Assembly: GCF_910589235.1 (NCBI RefSeq) | Contig: NC_060969.1 | Coordinates: 5,126,996-5,190,995 of the forward strand | DNA: 64,000 nt | From: Vespa crabro | Taxonomy: Eukaryota; Arthropoda; Insecta; Hymenoptera; Vespidae | Direction: 5' to 3' | Shown here: positions 52,400 to 63,725 of the stretch, piece after piece | Numbering within the stretch: the first letter of the stretch is position 1 | Layout of the letters: each line of letters starts with the position of its first letter | Translations under genes and position numbers: made by a program | The notes under the pieces: model-generated | What the model was told of the DNA's origin: nothing | What the model saw: only the letters and a program-made list of their open reading frames with translations | The model's database searches: none

Positions 52400-54907
52400 A
52401 GTAGAAGCCGATGTAAGCCCGGAATCAACGATCGCCTGACATTATAGCCTCTACCACCTACCCATGTTCATAATTTATATTAAAGCGTGCGCCGACTTGC
52501 CGTAATAGCGCCATTAAGGAAGGACCAAGACCTTAACGTAGCTTCACCCTTTCGAGAATAGACATCCTCGTAAATGTCTCCTTACGTTTCTACAAATACT
52601 CTATAAGACGGCTATTTTCTTTAACTAACTTCATTAACGATACTTTTATCTAACTGTATTCGCGTCTACAAATAATATGGATAAACATCGAAGTACAAGT
52701 AATTTAACCGTTTCGCCAAGTTTTATTCATTTTCTTCAAAACGTTCATTGTCAAGGCTAGTAAAATACTATCCATTGATCACGCGTTACGAGACTTTGAA
52801 GGAGAGTATTCGTATAATAAACGTCTCGTTCAAAGTTAGTACTCAACGATTTTTATTTAAAAGCTAACGGGGGCGAACGAATATATTCGTAGAGAGGGAA
52901 CACGGTGCAACGCTTTTGCTAATTTCTAAAGGTAAATTCCCCAAGAGTGCCTAGGGACTAACTTTTCCATGATGCGAGAACGTGTTTGAGAAAGAGTGGA
53001 AGAAAAGAAATGAAAGTTGGAAATGGAAAGAAAGGAAGAAAAAGGGATTTGAAATGGCAAGAGATGAGGATGGAAAGAGAGGGTGGTCTCGTGGAAAAGT
53101 AAAATGCATTTGACAAATTCAAATGACTCGACGGGATAGGGTGTGCGCTCTCAAGTGGCAAATTAACTTGGAATCTTACAACTGTGGAGGCTCATCTTCT
53201 AGACTAGAACGACGTTCTAACTTGGACCGTGGCTCTTTCTCTCTCTTTGCCCTTCTTAACATTCATTCGTAAGTTTTCTTTGAAAATAACTAGGATGCAT
53301 TAGGATCGAGACGTTCGTATAATCGACATTGTATAAAAGAAAAAAAAAAAAAGTACACTTTTCTAGCTCCTTTGTTCCTTTTTATCGACTACTAATCCAA
53401 CGTTACACAATTTTGGAAATAACTGTAGCATATCGAAACGATAGTGGATATGTAACTCGATTGAAATAAAACTTTCCGGATGGACGGGCCGCGAAAGAAA
53501 ATAAAAGTGAATTATATGGAAAGATCGAGAAAAAGAAGATGAGAGATATTCGTGGCAGGTACTTTTCTTTATTTTTTGCATTTTCCTGTTATTTTTATGG
53601 AATAGCAAAGAAAATATATTCCGTAATATGCGCGATACGAGCTTCGACCCCGAGTCACAGATTTTCTTCGGCTTAGACGATAGCGATGTATCAACATCTG
53701 CACACTTAAGCAACCCGGATGAAAAAATATTAACTTTAGCTATTTATTTTTCAAACATATTTTTCTTATCTTACCGATAAAATGTATCAACGATCGACAA
53801 TGCTGATCATTCAGAAAATGAGGTAAAAGAGAAAAAAAAATGATTTTCTTACGAATCTTCCACTTCGATTTACGCAACGTTCGAGATGGGAGAACCAAAG
53901 GAAAAACAGAAAAAAAAAAAAAAGAAAGAATGTTAACTACGATCTTTCGTACATTTTACGTAATAAATAATTAATGCTAAATGTGCTAAGTTGCTTATTC
54001 GTTGGATAAACAAGAACGCGCGTACGCATTAATCATGGCCGAGAGAAATATAACAACGACGTTGCGGAGCGGAATTTGAAATTTTTATCGTGTCGTTTAA
54101 AATGTTAGGAAGAAAAAAAAAAAAAACGAAGAAAAAAAGAATATGATGTAACGCCGAACGATAACGAGTTTAACAATTATTTAAAGCTCCGAAGAAACAA
54201 AGTTCCGTCCGTTCGCGTATCGGAATAAAAATGAAAGGAATCTCGAGGTCAAGGGTAAAATCAATCCTTCATACCTTTCGTCTTTCTTTCGTTTCTATAG
54301 GTACGCTGACTTACTCTCGATTACGCGAAACGGTTTTACCAGAACGGTTAGTCACTCGCATTGACACAACGATTTTTACGAAATCGAGTAAAGGAAACGG
54401 AAAAAAAAAAACAAAATAGAAAGAAAGAAAAACACGTCGATCTTTCTTCTTTACGGTTCCGTTATCGGAGAAAGGTGTGAAATTTTGTGTTACGACATGG
54501 CTATTGCAATCTCGCGAAATAAACTTGAGTAATGATCAACGTGATCGATAAAACGGATGCATAAAATTGGTCTCGCATTAAACTATCATCGTCTCGACGT
54601 TAAATAATTCACATTAAAAAAAGAGAGAGAGAGATAATCGCGACATTTCTCATTCAACCGAGTTGCCAATTTTCTTAATTTCCATACTTTGACAAAAAGA
54701 AAGGGTACGAAGGTACGTTGTTGTAAAACGAATCTTTAGCCAGGGTATCGATTAGACGTTAAAGCAAGTAGAGTATTCCGTAGGTAATTCACGGGATACT
54801 CGAACACACTGTTAATTCATGTATAATGGATTCGACTTTGCACGAAGCGAGCGTATTTACACCGTCTAGCACTATAAAAGCAATTGGTGCAACAAGCTTC
54901 GCGTTCA

Positions 54908-54910
<3 letters not shown>

Positions 54911-54952
<42 letters not shown>
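54911..54952. repeat. (AT)n microsatellite
   Basis: 21 AT units. Confidence 0.97.
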
Positions 54953-54955
<3 letters not shown>

Positions 54956-55599
54956 TAGCACCCAACACAAAAACGCACACACGTATATTTATGCGGATAA
55001 TTAATGAAGGCCGACGTCGTGAGTTCGCTTCTTTTTAGTTGCACTGCTTCCGATCGGCTCGTACATCTTGCTTTCGAACAATGCACGTCCTCCCTCCTCC
55101 CTCCAGCCATCGTGGTAAAGCTTTTGCCACGAACGATGCAAGCCAGAATTACCGGTAAACGAGGCATTACTTACTCTCACGGCGGACGCTTTGATTATAT
55201 TAAATTAATTCATCGCCGATCGTGACCCTTCAAGAATCTCTTCGCTAATTATGTCCGTATTTACGTTTTACGGCTTAATCGCTCCCTCCTATCTTCCACA
55301 TTTGGTTAACTTTTTATATCGATGATTATCTTCCTCTAAGAGAATGATTCGCATGGTATAACATGTCGAGTTTTATCAAGATCTTTTTTTTATTGTAAAA
55401 GAAAACAATTCTATCGAGAAAATGTTTGGTACGAAGTAGAACGGGGAAAAACAAAAGGAACGTTTTTAAAAAGCAAATATGTCGCTTGCATAATATCTTA
55501 TATAACGTTATTGCATACGCATTTGACATGTTCTAATTGATATATTTCCATATGTACGTATTAATGAATAATCCGAGTCTTGCCTTATAAACGATTATA

Positions 55600-55601
<2 letters not shown>

Positions 55602-55663
<62 letters not shown>
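55602..55663. repeat. (TA)n microsatellite
   Basis: About 31 TA units, just left of the 55752 exon-like segment. Confidence 0.97.
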
Positions 55664-55665
<2 letters not shown>

Positions 55666-55751
55666 TGTATAGATATACGTGTGTGTGTGTGTGTACAAGT
55701 ATATGAGATCAACGATAGGAAATAAAATATTCGTAACATACGATTTCTCAC

Positions 55752-55853
55752 CTTCTTATCTGAAAAATGTACGGCGATCGTTCTCGATTTATTAAGTCTA
55801 AATGTTTTCCAAGATCTATCACTTTTACGAAGTGACGATAGCCCGTTCGTTTC
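55752..55853 (-). CDS. Isolated exon-like segment, 34 codons (unidentified)
   Basis: Exactly 102 bases between a good acceptor (TTATCTTTGTTACAG) and a good AAG|GTGAGA donor on the minus strand, phase 0 at both ends. The peptide ETNGLSSLRKSDRSWK, then TFRLNKSRTIAVHFSDKK, is non-repetitive and rich in polar and basic residues. No partner exon was found in a matching phase nearby, and no family is recognised. It lies next to the (TA)n block at 55602-55663, which would sit in its downstream intron. Confidence 0.4.
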
Positions 55854-56276
55854 CTGTAACAAAGATAACGAAAACGATTGAGACTTGTATATCACGTATG
55901 CAGAGAGCATCGAAATAAGAAATATAATGGCTGGGATATAAAACGTAATACATTAACAATTTTTCATCGACATAATGTTTTTCAAGAATTAATGTTATAA
56001 AACGATTAAATGTTTTCTCGATTCAATTTGAGTTATTATTCGCGTATGCGAAAATTTTCTGTAATAGCGTAATTACAACGTCGCAACCGTGGTTATTTTC
56101 AGCTTTTACGCTTCGCAACACAATTAGCACGACGCCTTATTGTGCAGAGCGTCTTCGTTTACTTTTTTGCGAACGACTTCGATGGACAATGACTCGATTG
56201 TGCAGTAGTGTATGCAAAACCAAGGACACCCCTACTCGTTCCTAGACCTAATCGGCCCACCAATCCTTTTCTTTAT

Positions 56277-56313
<37 letters not shown>

Positions 56314-56660
56314 ACCTTTCCTTTTGTAAGCACGCTCACAAAAGGTGAACGTGGTTATCATACAATAAACGTATTGTTTAGTACGATAATATACGAAATG
56401 CATACAAATATATTTTCTAATAAAACTTGGCCGATTTAACAGGTAACAATTGCGTACGATTGGATCGCGACGTACAATAGGTTACAAAAGTTTTCATTGC
56501 GATTAATCTATAATTGCCATCAATATATTATTGAAAATTATTGAAATAATTTGATTAATATAAGTTACCTACATGCTGGCACGACGAATACGCGTATAAA
56601 AATATAGTAAAAACTTTTTCAATTTTAATTTATCGAAGAGAAAAATTTGTTGCTTCCATC
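55854..56660. other. Unique AT-rich DNA and a (CT)n run
   Basis: After TTATTTTCAG at 56100 two plus frames are open for 30-48 codons (LLRFATQLARRLIVQSVFVY; NTISTTPYCAERLRLLFCER), neither with a donor I trust. (CT)n at 56279-56311. Confidence 0.4.
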
Positions 56661-56789
56661 ATGGCGTCCTTTCCAAATAACGGTTACTTTGCGGCGAATT
56701 TCATATCGCAGTTACCATGGAAACGTACTCAGGATCGTATTACTAAAAAGAACCGAAAAGGGGTATTCACTCCACACACCCCTCCCTGA
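56661..56789 (+). CDS. 42-codon ORF over an imperfect tandem duplication (doubtful)
   Basis: ATG at 56661 in the context CCATCATGG, stop TGA at 56787-56789. It reads MASFPNNGYFAANFISQLPW then KRTQDRITKKNRKGVFTPH. The 3' half (TCAGGATCGTATT to AAAAGGGG, about 56730-56763) is repeated imperfectly about 60 bases downstream (about 56799-56833). The first 20 codons are well formed, but length and lack of relatives leave this uncertain. Confidence 0.2.
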   Translation: MASFPNNGYFAANFISQLPWKRTQDRITKKNRKGVFTPHTPP

Positions 56790-57016
56790 CGATCGTTCAG
56801 GACCGTATTCTTAAGGAGACCCAAAAGGGGCACCTTGGATTCGTTTTTTTTTCTTTTCTTTTTTTTCCTATAGCCAGACGATACATTACGCGCTTTATAT
56901 CGAAAGATCATAGACATTTTCAATCCTGATTGCATTGCGATCGATGTCCTCCAATGACATTGCCTTATGTTTTGAAAAAAGTAATCTAAGAAAAAAACAA
57001 AAGAAAGAACACTTAC

Positions 57017-57108
57017 GAGAAACTAGAAATATCGGGCAACTAGAGGATTCCTCGGCGTTTTCGAATCGCGCAATGTTCTCGACTGATTTTCCTTTGCGTC
57101 GAACAGTT
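57017..57108 (-). CDS. Isolated exon-like segment (unidentified)
   Basis: 92 bases from TGCTCGTTTCGTAG (acceptor) to C|GTAAGT (donor), open in one frame: TVRRKGKSVENIARFENAEE then SSSCPIFLVS. It begins in phase 2 and ends in phase 1, so it does not splice directly to the phase-0 segment at 55853. The antisense strand is open over about 80 codons (MSSNDIALCFEKSN onward, stop TGA at 57154-57156), so strand is uncertain. Unrecognised. Confidence 0.22.
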
Positions 57109-57479
57109 CTACGAAACGAGCATTTCACTTTTTCCAATGATTATTATATTGAATGAAGGACGAACAAACGAATATTCATGTTGCAAACACTTGTCGACAG
57201 AACGTTCGATGCCTATCAACAACAATGCGTAACTTTGAACGGTCGTATAAGCTGCTGTAAACAATGGACTAACCGGCGAACCACGTGACTTTCTTACCAA
57301 GGTCTCGTCGCGAAAAACCGTTAAGGAGAGAGGGACGGAGAGGGGGAGGGAGGCAGAGAGAGAGAAAGAGAGAGAGAGAGAAAAAGCTTTACAAGTAAAA
57401 AGAAGGAAAACGAATTAATCGAAAAGGAAAAAATGCTTCAATTTCATTGGGAAAGTTGATTAAATCGTACGGTAAAGCA

Positions 57480-57930
57480 GGGTGATCCTCTTCCTCTCCT
57501 TCTTCCACCTCCTTTCTGGTTCGGTGAATCTCGCGATGACGAGAACGTCGAGGACACCCGGCGAGAAGCGATAAGATCGAACGATCCTTCGTAGAAATGT
57601 TAAGAGTATCTTCCTCGAGATATTGCGGACTCGAGGCAATACGAAAAACAATGACACAGGGATCTCCGAACACGGAGATCTTTGACGCGGACATCCTCGC
57701 CGTCGGACGATCGTAGGCGCCGAGTAAAGCTACGACGACGACAGTGCCGCCAAGCGACCGTCGACGAAACCTCTTGCGACTTGCTCCTTGGACTCGATTC
57801 TATGATAGAAGGAGTAATTCCTCGAGCGGGGCGGCGGGGGGGGGGGGGAAGAGGAAGCTTGAGAAAAAGCGACGGTCCTGCCACCAGCGGTACTCCAGAG
57901 AAACGAAACGCGGGAATACGAACGATTTAA
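57480..57930. promoter_or_regulatory. GC-rich island with G13 run and overlapping ORFs
   Basis: CpG-rich region open on both strands (plus about 57655-57930, minus 57389-57694 and 57600-57884), with an exact hairpin at 57661-57680 and a 13-base G run at 57836-57848. The plus frame is Arg/Ser-rich (DDRRRRVKLRRRQCRQATVD); the minus frame starts MSASKISVFGDPCVIVFRIA. No frame shows a known domain. A promoter or 5' UTR is the simplest reading. Confidence 0.3.
57661..57680. other. Perfect hairpin, 8-bp stem and 4-nt loop
   Basis: GATCTCCG, loop AACA, CGGAGATC; lies in the GC-rich island at 57.5-57.9 kb. Confidence 0.85.
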
Positions 57931-59023
57931 ACGTAATCGTTATAACTCGCACAAATTATAACTCTATCTCTAAGAGATTATTTTTAATCGAACTCTTCTC
58001 GTCGATCTTTCAAATTCTCACACTTTTTCATCGCGAACGTCGTTATAAATGACGCGATTAACGATCGAACGTGAGACAATTACGAATAATTGTGACTGAT
58101 AAACGATTAACTGTACCTCTCTCTCTCTCTCTCTCTAGAATTACCACGAGACACAACGTAATTAATACTGGATACATTCGTCGATTAATATCGGTGCTAT
58201 TCGTCAAATAGCCTAGGCGGAGTAATACAGGGATCTTCTTTATTCGATAATAATACCGACGGATATTTCAAGCTATCCTAAGTGAATTATGAGTATTCCT
58301 CGATCTATGACTAACGAAATATCTCTCTCGAAATTTCTGACTTTATTGCATATACTTTTACGGTTTTAAAAGCTTCGAAGAAACTCGTGGAATTGTGAAA
58401 GCTAAATAATATACGAAATAGAAGTGTCGTCAAAAGTATACCAAAGGTTGAGAAAGAAGAAGCGCCGAGAATACGCCGTACGATAAATAACCTTAATTCG
58501 AGTGTCCTTTCCTCACGGTTGTTTGTTCTCCTCTCGCGAGCGAGAGGATAATTTTTGTAGAAATTTTATTCGTGTCTTATGTTTTTACTTTGATGCAACA
58601 AATTTTATTATTCATACGACTTATAAGATCGATCATCACGAATTCGTACGTAGAAATGGCATAATTGTGAAAAATGTATGATACCTATGCGCGACGACTT
58701 ACCAAATATAAATGTATATTTTTCTTCTCTCTTTTCGTTTCTAAAAAAAAAAGAAAAAAAAAAAAAAAGAATGTGCGAAAATGCGAGAGAAACACTGGCC
58801 GCGACGTGCACTTCTCATCCATTATTACAGCGAGACTTACCCGAGCGAGAATTCGTTCCACTTTTCCACCTTTTCGTTTCCCTCTTAATTTCCTCCGAGA
58901 AGCACTTTTCTCTTTCGTAAGTAACGGCCTTCGGATAAACGTGACTCGCTCGGAGAATCCTCTTTTCTCTCATTTCCATTCTCTTACCTGTCCGATAATA
59001 TCCCCCGTGGCGCAAAACAGTAA

Positions 59024-59030
<7 letters not shown>

Positions 59031-59067
<37 letters not shown>
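59031..59067. repeat. (GA)n microsatellite
   Basis: About 18 GA units. Confidence 0.97.
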
Positions 59068-59071
<4 letters not shown>

Positions 59072-59843
59072 TAAAAAATAAAAAAAGAGAAACGAAAGAA
59101 CTAGTTTCTAAGCTGTCTCAAAGTGCGAAGAGTAATGACTTTTTTTCCGCTTGCTGAAAGACGACATGCACTTAATTACCTGGACATAATTGCGCCCAAC
59201 TTTTTTTTTCTCGCATCGTATAGTAACTAATTTACTGATTAAAGAGGAGAGAAAAAGAGAAATAAAGAGAAATAGTGTGCGTCGAGAATAAAAAAGAAAA
59301 AAGTACTCGAATCGTTTAAGAGAGAGAGAGAGAGTTAAAAGTGGAACGCGAGATCGCTAAGGCACAATACGTCTTCGGGGTTGAAAAGCTGCAGGACCAG
59401 TAAAGACGATTAATCCTCGAGCGATCGCGACATTTTTGGATCTAGGGCATCTCTCGAGTGCCACCCTACTACGCCTGATAGTTGCATAAAAGCAAAAAAA
59501 CCAGCACACTTTATACGTATCCAAAGAGCTAAGAGTTCTTATATGTATTTTTCAAGCCACCTTATCTATTTCCCTTATCTATTCTCTTATTTTCTAACTC
59601 CATTACTTTCCTCCCTGTATACGTTCTAATAACGTATTCACTGTATATACACTTATCGTTTAATAAATAAAAAATATTATCGATAAAATTACCTTGACAT
59701 AAATTTACGCTAGAGAAGAAAAGTACGGACAATCTTGATTAGCTTTCATCGTTCTTCGGTCCTTTTTACGAATAATAATTTCATTAAGAAAAGCGATATT
59801 GTAAGATGCGCATTATAAATAAATAATTTGTTTCGGTTTCTTT

Positions 59844-59968
59844 CGCCATCTAGCGTAGGATAAAGGAACTCTTACGTTCAGTTAAGTGGGTAAAGTAATA
59901 ACGCTCGGATCGATAACGATACGTGAAGGTATTAACGGTTGTTGGACCTTGCCGGCAGATGGCAGCAC
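59844..59968. promoter_or_regulatory. Two divergent CTCF-like motifs
   Basis: CGCCATCTAGCG at 59844-59855 is the reverse of CGCTAGATGGCG, and CCGGCAGATGGCAGCAC lies forward at 59952-59968. Both share the AGATGGC core of insect CTCF sites. They sit about 1.9 kb beyond the LDLRAP1-like stop codon, facing away from each other. A boundary role is inference. Confidence 0.25.
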
Positions 59969-61312
59969 AGTTCTCTTCCTAAATATTTTTATTTAAAAAT
60001 TAAATTGCGCGCGTACATATACGTACGTATATACGTATTTATATAGAGGGGATTAAGAAGACGAACTCTCCTCTTCAATAGACGAGTCTCATGTATTAAT
60101 ATACAAACGAGAGAGGATGAGATAAAATATTCGTCCCATGAAAGATATGTATACGTGTATTTCGATTATGCATCCTTCGCTCTAACATTTAATGGGATCT
60201 CGTGGGATAGCACGATAGGATAAAGCAACGAATAAAACATGATGTACCATTTTCGCTCGATCAATTTCAACGTTAGCTACGCAGTTGGACAGAGGAATAA
60301 TCTGTTTTAATTAGTGTCTCTAAGAGAATGGCAATATATAAGAATATAGAAACGTATTATAACGGGACGATTATTATAAAATAATATTGATTAGGCCTGT
60401 AAACGTGACTTAATATATAAAACTAAACATTTCGAATGTAACAGCGGCACGTTCCATACTCGACATTTTTTTTAAGACGAGATAAACGACCCATATAATC
60501 TACGACAAGTACTTTCAACGCATAGCTTAACGTTTTAAACGATTGTCGACGTAATAAAAATCGATTTTCCCTAATTTTGCTAAACGTTAATTATTTTCTC
60601 TATCGCTTGGGCTATAAAGAAAAAAGAAAAAAGGATTAACGCGAGCAACGATTGATGAGTATAATCTGTATAAGCCATTAGTTTAATCTAGCGATTCATA
60701 ATATCGAGTGATATGATTCACATAACGACGTATAAAGCTAATTTATATCTATTCGAATGTTACCAGCGATATTTAAACGTACTGCTATTAAATAGACGTA
60801 ATAGAGACGTATATATCCTATAACGCATATATCAACACATTTATCTAACATGTAACGAACGCCTATTTCGAAGACTACATACAGTGGCTTTCGTTTTCTC
60901 ATCTTGCCGTCAAAATTTATAATAGCTATATGTGTAGATGCGTACGTATCATTAAACGGAATTACATATTTCGTTCCAATGCGTTGTGGAAAAGGAACAA
61001 TTTTTACTCTCTTGTTAAAATTCTTAACTTGCGATATGCATACAGAACAACCTTGTATTAAAATCGTTAACCTACCTTCTTACATTATACTTGGAAAGTT
61101 CGATTAACGTCGTTCGTTTCGTATCTGGTTAAAGGATTGATTACGGCCAGACCGATACTAAAACATATTTTCAAAGAAATGCACTCGATTCGTTTGAAAT
61201 GTAAAAAAATGTAAACGTCTAAGAAAATTCAATGGCAGGATTTTTTTCTTTCGTAACCCCAGTCCTAATCGAAAACGCGTTATTCTTGTTGGTCCTGTCA
61301 AAAGCTTTTCTA

Positions 61313-61352
61313 GTGTGTGTGTGTGTGTGTGCGCGCCTTTGTGTGTGCGTAC

Positions 61353-61414
<62 letters not shown>
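61313..61414. repeat. Compound (GT)n-(GC)n-(GT)n-(TA)n repeat
   Basis: Alternating purine-pyrimidine throughout nearly 100 bases, with GCGCGC cores at about 61331 and 61352; located about 450 bp beyond the LDLRAP1-like stop codon. Confidence 0.97.
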
Positions 61415-61861
61415 CATCATGATCGAAAATCCATCGTTTCCCGTAATCTCTACGTACGAAATGGAATAGAATAAAAGGATACGTGGTATACTCGATAAAA
61501 ACCTTATCACACGGAGAAAAAAGGAAAGAGGAGACATCTCTTTCGATCGGCAGGTCATTTTTCGAGGCAGATCCAAGTAAAAAAATGATGATCTCTTCGA
61601 TGATCTATTTTCTCCTAGAGGAGAAAGAGGCTTCGTTTTTCGTCGAACGGTTTAAAAATCGATCCAACGATCGATTCGCTCTAATCCCTTTCCCATATAT
61701 ATTGCGTGTCACATTTTAAAATCACATTTACTCTCCTCTTCGGCGAGCTTGATATTAGTCTAAGGATTAGTTTTCTTCGTTTGGCCGCTATTCGACAGAT
61801 GCTTCCAGAGACCCGTGATTAATGGCACGTCTCTGAAGCTGTCAGCCGCAGGCTATGTCTG

Positions 61862-62056
61862 CTACGAGCACATTAGATCGACGGATCTGGATTCTCCCCA
61901 AGCGTTTTGCATCTTGAATCCTGTCGATGGCCTCGGTACTACGTGATGAGACGGCGTGGACGTGCTCGTGTGTCTCAGTGTGGTCATGGGAATACTATTG
62001 GCCGAATTCTTTTGCGATCTCTTGCTATCCGAACTCGATTCTTCCTCGAAGCTTAC
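61862..62056 (-). CDS. LDLRAP1/ARH-like adaptor, terminal coding exon
   Basis: Terminal coding exon, 64 codons plus TAG. The acceptor is CATTTTTTTCAG and the exon opens in phase 0, matching the phase-0 end of the clathrin-box exon (NSW joined to VSFEEE). The peptide is Ser/Thr/His-rich, including VSFEEESSSDSKRS, TTLRHTSTSTPSHH and the C-terminus ESRSVDLMCS. I see no copy of the FxxFxxxR-type AP-2 beta-appendage motif found in vertebrate ARH, so the tail may bind AP-2 differently or not at all. Codon use is GC-richer than the flanks. The 3' UTR must extend leftward from 61861; I could not identify a convincing polyadenylation signal. Confidence 0.88.
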   Translation of the reverse strand, partial: VSFEEESSSDSKRSQKNSANSIPMTTLRHTSTSTPSHHVVPRPSTGFKMQNAWGESRSVDLMCS

Positions 62057-62644
62057 CTGAAAAAAATGTCCTTCGATATTATTATCAAAAGTAGACCGAA
62101 AGGAGGGAGTTCTTTATTTTTTCTTTTTCCATTCGAATAAAACCCGCCCTTATGAATGGATCTGTAATTATCCGTAAAGATGATATTAATTTAATCGAGA
62201 GATTTTCCTTCTTTACGTTTATCGATTATCTCTAATCAATTATTCATATATTAATTTCCACACTTTCAACAACAATATTTCAATAATAATGAGGATTAAC
62301 AATCCTCCGTTATCTCATTTGTAATGGGTTCGAAAATAAGATTATTTAACGCAACGAGATTAAACGTGAATCGATTATATGACAAAAATATCAAAGGTAT
62401 AAAAATAACTTTACCCTGGGGATGTTGCGGAATTGAAGTATACAAGGCAAATGACTACATACGTATACATACACATATATACAATATATACATATATATA
62501 CATACGTACATACATACATACATACATATATATGTATATTCGTTCATATCGCACGTGTTTGCATACGATTCGCGTGTGAAAAGCTCGTCGATTGGTTCAA
62601 CGATTCGAGGATTCGTTCAAAGAGATTCAAGCTGGTACGCTCAC

Positions 62645-62802
62645 CCATGAATTCCCCGCCGGCTTAGGATCGTTCGAGAGATCAATTAAAAGGTTCTTTT
62701 GACCTTCATTGATGGTATGACGTTGTTGACCGTTCTGCTTGTTTTGTTGAATCATCTTCGCCGACGTCTTCGTCTCGCTGCAATTCTTTTTTTCATTTGT
62801 TT
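62645..62802 (-). CDS. LDLRAP1/ARH-like adaptor, clathrin-box linker exon
   Basis: Second LDLRAP1-like exon in the window, 158 bp. It starts after a TTGGCTTGCAG acceptor and ends at a GG|GTGAGC donor. Two bases complete a codon from the PTB exon, then 52 codons follow in phase 0. The peptide is Lys/Gln/Asn-rich linker (TNEKKNCSETK, QQNKQNGQQRH) ending in LLIDLSNDPKPAGNSW. LIDLS resembles the type I clathrin box (L-hydrophobic-polar-hydrophobic-acidic); human ARH has LLDLEE in the equivalent position from family knowledge. Here Ser replaces the acidic last residue. The intron to the PTB exon is about 920 bp and holds a long A/T tract and unique AT-rich sequence. Confidence 0.88.
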
Positions 62803-63113
62803 CTGCAAGCCAAACGAAAAAGGGGACGCGTTTAATTAATAACAAAAAAAAAAAAAAAAAAGAAAATGAGTTTACGGGAAGGAAATGACACGTCGTTTGT
62901 ATCGCCGCGACGTAACTTCCGTTAGTCGATTTATCATCCAGCGAGTAGCGTTATATCGTCTTTAAGTAATAACGGCGAATTCTGATTACGTGGTACTTGT
63001 TATAGCTTCGTAGTTTCCCGCTGTACTAACTGCATCGTCATTAATTATCGATGCTGCACCGATTTATTTACCATACAACGGAGAGAGCTCGAACGCACGT
63101 GCACATTTCTCTG

Positions 63114-63120
63114 TATATAC

Positions 63121-63177
<57 letters not shown>
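63114..63177. repeat. (TA)n microsatellite in the LDLRAP1-like intron
   Basis: Nearly perfect TA run with one AAA interruption, inside the intron between the PTB and clathrin-box exons. Confidence 0.96.
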
Positions 63178-63179
<2 letters not shown>

Positions 63180-63725
63180 TGCGCCTATTACATTGCCCAT
63201 ACGTGTACGTAGGTGCGTTCGAAGTGGAGATTTAAAAATGCCCCGAGCATTGCAACTGTATCGACGATAGTACTCAACGGAAGTTAACATGATATTTCCC
63301 ATGTTAAATATGATTATACGGTTGACGTGCACATACCAAATATTACGTTACTACCCTCCTGTTTTCCAGCGTTTCTCTCTCTCTTTCTTTTCTCTTTTTC
63401 TTTTCATTTTTTTTTACTTTTTTTTTTTCATCGCAAGAAAATATGCAAATTTGATGAAACATTTGTTAAAGGCATTACATAATTAACAAGCTCGTATCTA
63501 TTCGATTATGAAACGTTAATGAAGCGTTTGAAGAATTTTTAAGTTGGCTGCATTTTTTCGATCGAATAACTCCCATTGAAAATTCCGTGCTACATCGATT
63601 ATTTTTATTTTAGATCAAACTAGTAGACACCGAGTAATAGCTACTCGATTGCTTTATATATATCTGTCTGTGTATCTATGCGTACATAAATCGAGTGTAT
63701 AGCCAGCAGAAATTTAATTACCAAC

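Larger units (their letters stand above)
52400..55751. other. AT-rich DNA with one weak plus-strand exon signal
   Basis: Mostly unique AT-rich sequence with A tracts at 53340-53352, 53912-53925 and 54112-54126, and (TA)n at 54911-54952 and 55602-55663. A TTCGCTTCTTTTTAG at 55038 and G|GTAAAG at 55115 bracket about 76 bases open in several plus frames; frame is undecidable. No family recognised. Confidence 0.5.
57931..61861. other. Intergenic DNA left of the LDLRAP1-like gene, including its 3' UTR
   Basis: The 3' UTR should begin at 61861 and extend left. The stretch holds (CT)n near 58118-58136, A tracts near 58743-58768, (GA)n at 59031-59067, the CTCF-like pair near 59.9 kb and the compound GT/GC/TA repeat at 61313-61414. 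A plus ORF at 60904-61107 is AT-rich and unsupported. Confidence 0.5.

Noticed and set aside
58674..59081. 135-codon plus ORF and opposing minus frame with GTAAGT-like donors on both strands
   Set aside because: Starts in an A tract and ends in (GA)n; contradictory splice signals on both strands and no relatives recognised.
60904..61107. 67-codon plus ORF (FIIAICVDAYVSLNGITYFV)
   Set aside because: AT-rich codons, no splice or start context, and lies antisense to the likely 3' flank of the LDLRAP1-like gene.
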